Source of the DNA: Candidatus Accumulibacter sp. UBA704
GTDB taxonomy: Bacteria > Pseudomonadota > Gammaproteobacteria > Burkholderiales > Rhodocyclaceae
Assembly (NCBI GenBank): GCA_002304785.1
Contig: DBMG01000077.1
Coordinates: 1 to 8,717, forward strand
Length of the DNA: 8,717 nucleotides
Reading direction: 5' to 3'
Shown here: piece by piece, positions 1 through 5,851 of the stretch
How the letters are laid out: the number at the start of each line of letters is the position of its first letter
Numbering within the stretch: position 1 is the first letter of the stretch
Made by a program: the position numbers and the translations under genes
Notes under the pieces: model-generated
Told to the model about the DNA's origin: nothing
What the model saw: only the letters and a program-made list of their open reading frames with translations
Database searches by the model: none

Positions 1-475
1 GCTGATGGTGCGCGATGGCCGTGGGCGCTATCGGCTGGCGGACGCCGACCAGATTCTGGAAGCCGCGCGCCAGGTCATCGAACAGAAGATGCAGCGCGGC
101 GAGGCGTTCACTTCGCCGGAGGCGGTGAAGGACTACCTGCGCGCCAAGCTGGCCGGCTTCGAGCACGAAGTCTTCGCGGTGTTGTTCCTCGACACGCGCC
201 ATCGGCTGATCGACTACGTGGAGATGTTCCGCGGCACGATCGACGCCGCCGAGGTGCATCCGCGCGAGGTGGTGAAGCAGGCGCTGCGGCTCAATGCGGC
301 GGCGGTCATCGTTTCGCACAACCATCCGAGCGGAAACTCCGAGCCGAGCGCGGCCGACAAGGCGATGACCTCGCAGCTTCGGCAGGCGCTGGCGCTGGTG
401 GACATTCGCACGCTGGATCACGTCATCGTTGCGGGGACTCGCACCACGTCATTCGCCGAACGCGGCCTGCTTTGA
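1..475 (+). CDS. radC: RadC-family JAB-domain protein, copy 1 (5' end outside window)
   Basis: The frame is open from base 2 and ends with TGA at 473-475. An ATG at 5 exists, but alignment with the second copy shows that this Met corresponds to residue 13 of a complete protein, so about 12 residues and the true start lie upstream. The JAB/MPN+ metal motif is complete: a Glu in the EHEVFA segment, then HNHPSG (His105 and His107 counted from the Met at base 5) and the Asp of PSAAD ten residues on. It lacks the N-terminal helix-hairpin-helix part of chromosomal RadC (E. coli RadC is about 220 aa), as is usual for short RadC proteins of ICEs and plasmids. The metal-site residues suggest a metallo-hydrolase fold, but the biological role of RadC proteins is unsettled. 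A strong terminator follows six bases after the stop. The family call is firm; function is not. Confidence 0.93.
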   Translation, partial: LMVRDGRGRYRLADADQILEAARQVIEQKMQRGEAFTSPEAVKDYLRAKLAGFEHEVFAVLFLDTRHRLIDYVEMFRGTIDAAEVHPREVVKQALRLNAAAVIVSHNHPSGNSEPSAADKAMTSQLRQALALVDIRTLDHVIVAGTRTTSFAERGLL

Positions 476-480
476 CCATT

Positions 481-501
481 GGGGGCTTCGGCCCCCTTTT
501 T
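481..501 (+). terminator. Rho-independent terminator after RadC copy 1
   Basis: A perfect six-base-pair stem GGGGGC / GCCCCC with a TTCG tetraloop (481-496) is followed directly by five T (497-501). It begins five bases after the RadC stop codon. The stem and loop are identical to the terminator after RadC copy 2. Confidence 0.88.
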
Positions 502-589
502 GCTGCGCCCGGCGGCGCAACTCCGGCCCTCGCGGGCCTGCGCGTGCTGCGCACTTGCCGAAAACCCGGGTGCGTGGAGGTGCGAGGGA

Positions 590-735
590 GGCGGTCTTGC
601 TGTTCCCTTCATCGTGCCACGGCGTTCTCGCCGTCAAGGGCTGCGCGTGTTCCACGCTGGCGGCCGCTGGCCGTCGTCGACCCCTGACGGCTTGCGCTGC
701 GCCGTGGGAGTGCCGGGCCGGGCAATGCCGCCCAG
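590..735. repeat. Quasi-palindrome in the leader of RadC copy 2
   Basis: The 250-bp gap between the two RadC genes has no convincing gene; open frames through it are by-products of high GC. It contains nested inverted repeats around a shared centre near 662: 617-624 (CCACGGCG) with 700-707, 630-640 with 681-691 (10 of 11 positions pair), and the self-complementary GCGGCCGC at 660-667. Weaker complementarity extends outward to about 590 and 735. It could fold in RNA as a leader structure. The outer limits are approximate, and GC-rich sequence raises the chance of fortuitous pairing. Confidence 0.5.
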
Positions 736-751
736 CCATCGGAGCACGATC

Positions 752-1258
752 ATGTCGCACGGTTCCCGTTCCCTCGATTCCTCGTTGCTGGTGCGTGATG
801 CGCACGGCTCGTATCGGCCCGCGACGACCGAGCAGATCCTCGAGGCGGCGCGCCAGGCGGTCGACCGGAAGATGCGGCGAGGCGCCGACGTCGGTTCGCC
901 GGCCGACGTGAAGGCGTACCTGTGCGCCAAGTTGGCGGGCCTGGAGCACGAGGTCTTCGCGATGCTGTTCCTCGACAACCGGCACCGGCTGATCGAGTAC
1001 ATGGAGTTGTTCCGCGGTACGGTGGATGGCGCCAGCGTGTATGCGCGCGAAGTCCTCAAGGAGGTGCTGCGGTTCAACGCCGCGGCGGTGATCCTCGCGC
1101 ACAACCATCCGAGCGGGCATGCGGAGCCCAGTGCCGCCGACCGGGCGATGACCCGGCACCTCAGGGAGGCGCTGGCGCTGATCGAAGTGCGTACGCTGGA
1201 TCACATCATCGTCGCCGGCGGCGCCACGACGTCGTTCGCGGAGCGCGGGCTGCTCTAG
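752..1258 (+). CDS. radC: RadC-family JAB-domain protein, copy 2
   Basis: This is a complete 168-aa protein. The ATG at 752 was chosen because GGAG at 741-744 lies seven bases upstream; the frame stays open back to 479, but that part has no RadC similarity. The JAB/MPN+ motif is intact: Glu67 in EHEVFA, His117 and His119 in HNHPSG, and Asp130 in PSAAD (HxHx10D). By hand count it matches copy 1 at about 106 of 156 aligned residues. Differences are concentrated in the first third, while the catalytic region and the C-terminal TTSFAERGLL are shared, so the two are diverged paralogues. There is no N-terminal helix-hairpin-helix region. The gene stands alone, with its own structured leader and its own terminator. 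In ICEs such genes mark the backbone beside cargo insertion sites. The exact activity is unknown. Confidence 0.94.
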   Translation: MSHGSRSLDSSLLVRDAHGSYRPATTEQILEAARQAVDRKMRRGADVGSPADVKAYLCAKLAGLEHEVFAMLFLDNRHRLIEYMELFRGTVDGASVYAREVLKEVLRFNAAAVILAHNHPSGHAEPSAADRAMTRHLREALALIEVRTLDHIIVAGGATTSFAERGLL

Positions 1259-1266
1259 GCTTGGAA

Positions 1267-1288
1267 GGGGGCTTCGGCCCCCTTTTTT
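1267..1288 (+). terminator. Rho-independent terminator after RadC copy 2
   Basis: The stem GGGGGC (1267-1272), TTCG loop and GCCCCC (1277-1282) is followed by six T (1283-1288), eight bases after the RadC stop. It has the same stem and loop as at 481-496. On the opposite strand the hairpin has only a short T-run, so it may act weakly for the convergent 196-aa gene ending at 1352, for which no other terminator is seen. Confidence 0.9.
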
Positions 1289-1351
1289 GTTTGTTGCGTG
1301 CAGTCGCGCGGCGGCGAGCGTGCCTGCCCGGCGATACCGCTTCGCTAGGGA

Positions 1352-1942
1352 TCAGGAAGCAACGACGACGTTGGTGCCGTCGAGGACGCCCTTGTAGAGG
1401 AGATAGTCCCATTTCATGTAGAGGAATTCGGTGCCGTCCTTATTCGACATGAAACCGTACAAGTCCTGGTTCGGTTTGAGCTTGCTGCGGTTTTCGACCA
1501 GGACCGCGGCGTTCGCGATCAAGTCCTGCGTTCGCACGGCGGCCGCCGCCAGGAGTTTTCCGCCGCGTTCGTCGAGAAAGGCCTGGATCGTCAGGTGCGG
1601 GTAGAGGTGGCCCTCGTCCTGGTGCTGGATCGCCCGCAGGCGCTTCTGGAATTCCGTTTCATGACCCGATGCGACCTTGGTTCGGATCGAGAAGGAATGG
1701 TGGCACGTGCCCCACTGCACGCGACTGGCGATGCCGCGCATGGCCGTCGGCGCGTACTGGATGTGCCATGCGTCGATACCGGCCAGAAGATCGAGTTCGT
1801 CCTTGAAGTGCTTCTCGGCGACAGCCTCGACCGGACGGATCTCGCCACCGTTGACCAAGGGAACCGCGGCGATGTGCGGCCATACGATGGCGGCGAAGTC
1901 CCGTGCGCTGTCGCTGAGCTGTGCTGCGATGACGGTATTCAT
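1352..1942 (-). CDS. Unrecognised 196-aa protein
   Basis: I do not recognise this family. The start at 1942 is preferred because its upstream sequence on - has AAAGGA at a good distance. An in-frame ATG at 1969 would add nine residues but has no clear ribosome-binding site, and the frame open to 2176 gives low-complexity sequence. The protein is soluble, with no signal peptide or membrane segment. Notable segments are DLLAGIDAWH (51-60), RGIASRVQWG (69-78), FSIRTK (84-89), ETEFQKRLRAI (95-105) and LYPHLTIQAF (113-122). The spacing of Asp57, Gln76 and later basic residues recalls the G-x-D and V-Q segments of PD-(D/E)XK nuclease folds. That is a guess from pattern alone. It lies divergently from the Septu-like operon across a gap of about 290 bp, so it may belong to the same cargo block or be independent. 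Coding status is well supported by the steady amino-acid composition and the ribosome-binding site. Confidence 0.8.
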   Translation of the reverse strand: MNTVIAAQLSDSARDFAAIVWPHIAAVPLVNGGEIRPVEAVAEKHFKDELDLLAGIDAWHIQYAPTAMRGIASRVQWGTCHHSFSIRTKVASGHETEFQKRLRAIQHQDEGHLYPHLTIQAFLDERGGKLLAAAAVRTQDLIANAAVLVENRSKLKPNQDLYGFMSNKDGTEFLYMKWDYLLYKGVLDGTNVVVAS

Positions 1943-2231
1943 GCGTGGCTGAGTCCTTTCGGTGGTCATCGGCAAGGTGCCGGGCGTCCTTGAGCGATGT
2001 CGAAAACCGATGATGCCATCAGTGCAGCGCGCCGACGCAGTTCCGAATCGTGCGTTGCACGCTTGCGGCCGGCGCGGGCCCCTTCGTTTTCCGGGCGTGA
2101 TGGCGCCGACGGCCGGAACGTCGTACGGTTTGGCGGTACACGGGTAACTTCTGGCAATGCCGTTTACCCGGGCCAAAGGGAACCTGGAGAGCCATCCAGG
2201 ATGATTCGTTTCGGGAAAGGACAGGGGAAGG
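1943..2231. other. Divergent intergenic region between the unknown gene and the Septu-like operon
   Basis: This is 289 bp between two divergent starts and should hold promoters for both directions, though I cannot pick out convincing -35/-10 pairs. A perfect seven-base inverted repeat, CGGGTAA (2141-2147) and TTACCCG (2164-2170) with a 16-base spacer, lies about 60 bp before the ATPase start and could be an operator. GAAAGGACAGGGGAAGG at 2215-2231 provides the ribosome-binding site for the ATPase. Open frames here are not convincing. Confidence 0.45.
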
Positions 2232-3935
2232 ATGAAGATTGTCTATCGCGGGCGTGCTACCCGCCGTAGGAATACGCCGCCTGAGTTGGAAGGCGACGTG
2301 CTCGAACTGCTTGTGGACAATTGGGACGACTACGGATTCAAGACGAGCTTTCCAACCGTCTGTCGAATCAGCGGGAATGTCGTTGAACTGGGAATGATCC
2401 GTCTGCTGATCGACGGCGTCCACACGTCGAAGGAACATCTCGACAAATTGCTGAGCCAGGGATGGAGCGGAGAATTTCCCATTCCCGAAACCGACTACAT
2501 CTCGACTCCGTCGGAGATCACGTTCTACGAGCAGCTGATGGGGGTTCTACCGGATTCGGAGGTGATCGAGGTCGCCCAGCGACTGAGGGACGCCAGCTAC
2601 CTGGTTCAGGTGCTGGGGGACGAAAAAGCCATCGCCATGACCAAGAGCAAGGGGTTTGAGAATTCTTTGCAGCGGGAGCGCGGCAGCCAGAAGGCTTATC
2701 TCGACGTTTCGAGAGTGCTCGAGCGCAAGGCGACCGCGGTGCTCGACCTCGGCTTCAAGTTCAACGATGTCTGCGGGAATATCTCCACGCTCAATCTCAA
2801 GTTTCAGGCCGGCAACCCGTTGCCGCATGATGTCAATGCGTTGATCGGTCCCAATGGCGTCGGCAAGTCGCGCGTACTGCACCAGGTCGTGGAAGACTGG
2901 CTGGCGCCGTCGAAGTCCGATGCCCTTGGCTTCACCACGAGACCGAACCTGAGCCAGATCGTGGTGGTTTCCTATAGCCCGTTCGAGCAGTTTCCAGTCG
3001 ATCTTCAAGGTAGGAGATTGAAGGATCAGGATGCGTATCGATACTACGGCTTCCGCGGACGACAGCCGTCACCCGATACGGCTCCTGCAGGACGCATTCG
3101 GTTATCGCATGCTGTTCCAAAGAAGAATGCTGCATCCGCTCTGATCGAGTGCCTGTCCCACGACAAGCGCTACCGTCCCATCAGCGGTTGGACGCTGAAG
3201 ATGATGACAATGGAGTCGGTGCTCCGATCGGCTTTCGAATTCGACTACGCCGCCGTCAACATCGCTCCCAACCGACGCGCGAAATCCTTCTACCGCGAAG
3301 ACACGCCTTTCGGGGATATGTTCCTGGAGACGGGGGAGGGCGAGGAGCGGAAGCTGTTCATCCCGATCCAGTCCAGCATGGTCGAGTACCTCGACGACGA
3401 GAAGTTGCGTGAACGTGTTCTGCTTGCCGAAGGGGTTACCTTCTTCCGGGACAAGCACCCTTTGCAGCTGAGTTCGGGTCAGCGGTTGTTCGCCTATGTG
3501 GTGATCAACATTCTCGGTGCCATCCGCCGCAACAGCCTGATCCTGGTCGACGAGCCCGAATTGTTCCTGCACCCAACGCTGGAAATCCAGTTCGTGGACA
3601 TGCTGAAGAAGATCCTCGTCCGCTTCAATTCCAAGGCGCTGCTGGCGACGCATTCCGAGGTCACGGTTCGGGAAATTCCGGCTGATTGCGTGCACGTCTT
3701 CGAGAAGACGGCAGAAGGGTTGGCGATCAAGCGCCCGCCGTTCCAGACCTTCGGCGGCGACGTGCAACGAATCTCTTCCTACGTGTTCGGTGACAGCCAG
3801 TCCTCGAAACCCTTCGAACGGTGGATCGAAGAGCAATTGGAGGATACCTCCGGAAAGAAACTGATCGAGGCGCTCGGCGACCAGATCAACGAAGAATTGA
3901 TCGTCCAGATCAAGGCGATGGAGCGCAGGCGATGA
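2232..3935 (+). CDS. Septu-like (PtuA-type) ABC/SMC-family ATPase with long N-terminal extension
   Basis: This is a 567-aa protein. Walker A is GPNGVGKS (206-213), the ABC signature is LSSGQ (413-417), Walker B is LILVDEPELFLHP (436-448, with Asp440 and Glu441), and the switch histidine is His474 in LATHSE. This order is typical of standalone AAA/ABC ATPases of the RecF/SMC and OLD-like group, including PtuA of Septu. The start has purine-rich AAAGGA and AGGGG just upstream. The stop overlaps the start of an HNH nuclease gene (ATGA), which is the ptuA-ptuB arrangement; in Septu, ATPase and nuclease form a complex that restricts phage. The roughly 200 residues before Walker A are unusual, since PtuA proteins normally place it near the N-terminus. 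I recognise no domain there. About 200 residues separate Walker A from the signature. An ATPase of another ATPase-HNH defence family is the main alternative. Confidence 0.85.
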   Translation: MKIVYRGRATRRRNTPPELEGDVLELLVDNWDDYGFKTSFPTVCRISGNVVELGMIRLLIDGVHTSKEHLDKLLSQGWSGEFPIPETDYISTPSEITFYEQLMGVLPDSEVIEVAQRLRDASYLVQVLGDEKAIAMTKSKGFENSLQRERGSQKAYLDVSRVLERKATAVLDLGFKFNDVCGNISTLNLKFQAGNPLPHDVNALIGPNGVGKSRVLHQVVEDWLAPSKSDALGFTTRPNLSQIVVVSYSPFEQFPVDLQGRRLKDQDAYRYYGFRGRQPSPDTAPAGRIRLSHAVPKKNAASALIECLSHDKRYRPISGWTLKMMTMESVLRSAFEFDYAAVNIAPNRRAKSFYREDTPFGDMFLETGEGEERKLFIPIQSSMVEYLDDEKLRERVLLAEGVTFFRDKHPLQLSSGQRLFAYVVINILGAIRRNSLILVDEPELFLHPTLEIQFVDMLKKILVRFNSKALLATHSEVTVREIPADCVHVFEKTAEGLAIKRPPFQTFGGDVQRISSYVFGDSQSSKPFERWIEEQLEDTSGKKLIEALGDQINEELIVQIKAMERRR

Positions 3936-4768
3936 TGCTGCTTCCTCAACCTGAGATGTGCAGCCTCCAACTGCTCGACGATGTTGTCGCTGAAAAGCAG
4001 GGTGGGGCGGACGCGGCCTTCTTCAACGGCGTAGCGGCGGAGTGGAAAGCACGAGTGCAGGCCTACATCCAGCACGGCGGCTCACCCGAGCAGATTCCTC
4101 GATGGCCCGTGATCGAGCCTCAAAAGGAAAGATTCCTCAACCTGTATTCCTCGAAGGCGAAGTCCGTACAGAAGCCCGTTGTCAAGAAGATGCGCGACGA
4201 ACATGGGCTGAGCTATTGCCCGGCTTGCGGAGAGCCTGGTTCCCCCTACACGCTGGACCACTATCTCCCCAAGACGCTCTATTCGCATTTTTGCGTCACG
4301 CCACTCAATCTGTTTCCGATGTGCGACGCCTGTCAGAACAAGAAGGGGACGAAAACCTGCGGAAAGAACGGGCACAGGCTCTTCATCCATCCCTACTTCG
4401 ATGTCTTCGTTGCCGAACAAGTCATCGAACTGACATTCCAACCACCGTACGACGCACCGGGATTTGCGCTGAAGCCACGCGAGGACCTGCCGCCGGAGCA
4501 CGCGCAGTTGGTGGGCAGTCACATGCGGGAATTGGCGATGAAGGAAAGATACCTGAGCTATTTCAAGGGGCAGCATCGTAGGCTGCTCCGGCTTGTGGAT
4601 GACCTAAGACGCAGCGCGCAAGACGTAAGGGCAAGCCTGGTGGGATTTAGGAACAGTAGTGCGATCTTCGGCGCGAACGTATGGGATCACGTCTTCTATG
4701 CCGCCGTGCTCGAAGACCACGCGATGATGGCCTACTTGGAGAACGATCCGCTTCCACCATACGTTTGA
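3932..4768 (+). CDS. HNH endonuclease, PtuB-like partner of the upstream ATPase
   Basis: This is a 278-aa protein. The start at 3932 overlaps the ATPase stop (ATGATG), with GGAG at 3920-3923 eight bases upstream; the second ATG at 3935 is also possible. The nuclease core lies at residues 96-138: CPAC (96-99), the DHYLP segment with His110, Asn126 in the PLNLFP segment, CDAC (131-134) and NKK (136-138). The two CxxC pairs should bind structural zinc. His110 and Asn126 fit the first two letters of HNH, and the third position is Asn136. The DHYLPK and NLFPMCDAC pattern is that of the PtuB group, often annotated as retron- or Septu-associated HNH proteins. The C-terminal half (about 180-278) is helical-looking and unassigned. 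Translational coupling indicates that the two proteins act together. No reverse transcriptase or retron ncRNA is visible nearby, which argues for Septu rather than a retron. Predicted role: DNA or RNA cleavage during phage attack. Confidence 0.85.
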   Translation: MMLLPQPEMCSLQLLDDVVAEKQGGADAAFFNGVAAEWKARVQAYIQHGGSPEQIPRWPVIEPQKERFLNLYSSKAKSVQKPVVKKMRDEHGLSYCPACGEPGSPYTLDHYLPKTLYSHFCVTPLNLFPMCDACQNKKGTKTCGKNGHRLFIHPYFDVFVAEQVIELTFQPPYDAPGFALKPREDLPPEHAQLVGSHMRELAMKERYLSYFKGQHRRLLRLVDDLRRSAQDVRASLVGFRNSSAIFGANVWDHVFYAAVLEDHAMMAYLENDPLPPYV

Positions 4769-4792
4769 AGCGATAGCGGCTGGCTTCATTTT
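4766..4792 (+). terminator. Possible terminator of the Septu-like operon
   Basis: TGAAGC (4766-4771, starting with the HNH stop codon) pairs perfectly with GCTTCA (4783-4788), leaving an 11-base loop and a TTTT tail (4789-4792). The stem is short, so efficiency is uncertain. Confidence 0.4.
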
Positions 4793-5192
4793 CGGGCGTG
4801 TCGGTGCTCACGCACCGCCGAGCTCTCGGGCTGCGCCCCGTGCCGGCTGCGCCGTCACGGCCATTCGGCTTCGATCCCTCACGCCTTCGCGCCTGCGGCA
4901 CCGCGCACGCCGTTTGCGGGTTTCGAGCGCCCCGCCGCGAGCGGCGGAGCGCAGGGGCCTACGCCACGGCTTGCTGCGCTGGATTGTGCGTTTGCCGCCG
5001 CGTCCTCGACGCTGCCGACCCGACTCCACGAAGGACGGATCACCGGCATGCCGCACGGCCTCGCGGTGGCGTGCTTCCACGCCGCGCCTCATCACGCTGC
5101 TGGCTGCGGCAGGGCATTCCCGCTGTCCTCGTCACTGGACGGGGGCGTCCTTGCACACGCCAGGGGGCGCACCCTTCCAGCCCTTCCGTGGG
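4793..5192. other. GC-rich gap with no convincing gene
   Basis: Several long open frames cross this stretch on both strands. All give arginine-, alanine- and proline-rich low-complexity protein without domain character, and none has a well-placed ribosome-binding site. A strong hairpin lies at 4927-4952, with arms 4927-4938 and 4941-4952 pairing at 11 of 12 positions. Weaker complementarity continues outward, so this may be a second degenerate palindrome. GACGGATCAC occurs at 5034-5043 and again at 5428-5437 as a 10-bp direct repeat. Its composition matches the element backbone, not the neighbouring cargo. Confidence 0.45.
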
Positions 5193-5508
5193 GGAGCCGA
5201 TATGGGCCATGTCTCCTTTCGGAAGGCCGGTCGCTCCCATCGCGTCCTTTGTCTGTTGTGCATCCTGGCAGGGGCATGGCTGCGCCTCGGGCTTCCTGGC
5301 CGCAACCGTCCGGCGCAAACAATTTCCCCTGCGCTGCGCGCATTCCTCGCGGAACAAATTCTTTGCGCCTCCCGGTCCTCCACTGCGTTGCGGCCGCTGC
5401 GCGGTGCAGCCCGCCCGTCCCCTGCCTGACGGATCACAACAAGGACGCGATGGGCGCGACCTTGTTCCACCCCCGAAAGGAGAAACCATCATGGCCCACA
5501 TCGGCACC
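5193..5508. repeat. About 316-bp quasi-palindrome covering the DUF736 translation start
   Basis: Nested inverted repeats share one centre near 5345. Paired blocks are 5197-5210 with 5491-5504 (13 of 14), 5212-5222 with 5473-5483 (11 of 11), 5229-5249 with 5441-5461 (20 of 21), 5255-5260 with 5435-5440 (6 of 6), 5267-5274 with 5419-5426 (8 of 8), 5278-5285 with 5404-5411 (one G-U pair), 5298-5306 with 5387-5395 (9 of 9) and 5312-5325 with 5356-5369 (13 of 14). A small hairpin, 5330-5334 with 5338-5342, sits near the centre. The outermost blocks cover the AAAGGAG site and ATG of the DUF736 gene, so the left arm is a degraded inverted copy of that start region. As RNA it could form a long rod hiding the ribosome-binding site. 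As DNA it could extrude as a cruciform or mark an old inverted duplication. Confidence 0.85.
5476..5482 (+). promoter_or_regulatory. Ribosome-binding site of the DUF736 gene, pairable with an upstream arm
   Basis: AAAGGAG lies eight bases before the ATG at 5491 and fixes the DUF736 start within a frame open far upstream. The whole site lies in 5473-5483, which is perfectly complementary to 5212-5222, so it could be occluded in a transcript that includes both arms. Confidence 0.85.
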
Positions 5509-5805
5509 TTCACCGCACAGAACGACGGCTTCGCGGGCACCGTCCGCACCTTGACGCTCAACGTCAAGGTCAAGCTCGTCCCCAACGACAAGGGCAGCGA
5601 GAACGCCCCCGACTACCGCATCCAGACCGCCGGCGGCTACGACATCGGCGCGGCGTGGAAGAAAGTCAGCCAGGCCGAACGGCCGTACCTGTCGGTGACC
5701 CTCGACGATCCTTCGCTCCCGGCGACGATCTACGCCCGCCTGATCGAGGACGAGGACGGCGGCAAGCACAGCCTGATCTGGTCGCGCAGCAAGTCGACGG
5801 CCTGA
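5491..5805 (+). CDS. DUF736 family protein
   Basis: This is a 104-aa protein beginning MAHIGTFT, with the segments GTVRTLTLNVKVKLVPN (15-31), PDYRI (39-43), GAAWKKVS (53-60), YLSVTLDDPSLPATIYA (66-82) and SLIWSR near the end. This pattern is characteristic of DUF736, a small family found almost only on conjugative plasmids and ICEs of proteobacteria, where it sits in the accessory or early-transfer region. Its biochemical role is unknown. The start is set by AAAGGAG at 5476-5482; the same frame is open upstream to 4798, but that part is low-complexity and non-homologous. The gene stands alone between two cargo blocks and converges on the SIR2 gene, with 46 bp between the stop codons. Its leader is the long quasi-palindrome described separately, which suggests control at the level of translation or transcript structure. 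Confidence 0.93.
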   Translation: MAHIGTFTAQNDGFAGTVRTLTLNVKVKLVPNDKGSENAPDYRIQTAGGYDIGAAWKKVSQAERPYLSVTLDDPSLPATIYARLIEDEDGGKHSLIWSRSKSTA

Positions 5806-5815
5806 CGGCCACCCC

Positions 5816-5840
5816 GCGCCCCGCCCTCGCGGCGGGGCGC
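5816..5840. terminator. Strong hairpin shared by the convergent DUF736 and SIR2 genes
   Basis: A perfect 10-base-pair stem GCGCCCCGCC (5816-5825) / GGCGGGGCGC (5831-5840) with loop CTCGC lies between two convergent stop codons. There is no T-run on either side, so it is not a textbook intrinsic terminator. It could stop or slow polymerase in both directions or protect transcript 3' ends. Confidence 0.6.
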
Positions 5841-5851
5841 CTATACGCCCA

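Noticed and set aside
479..751. In-frame extension of RadC copy 2 upstream of 752
   Set aside because: It overlaps the copy 1 terminator, lacks RadC similarity, and the GGAG site sits correctly before 752.
3102..3836. A 244-codon open frame on -, antisense to the ATPase
   Set aside because: It is a shadow of the ATPase coding frame, which contains the Walker and signature motifs.
2232..4768. The ATPase-HNH pair as the effector part of a retron
   Set aside because: No reverse transcriptase gene or msr/msd-like structure is visible on either side within the window, so Septu without a retron is simpler.
4798..5490. Long in-frame N-terminal extension of the DUF736 gene (frame open from 4798)
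   Set aside because: The extension is low-complexity and unlike any DUF736 protein; the AAAGGAG site and conserved MAHIG start fix the ATG at 5491.
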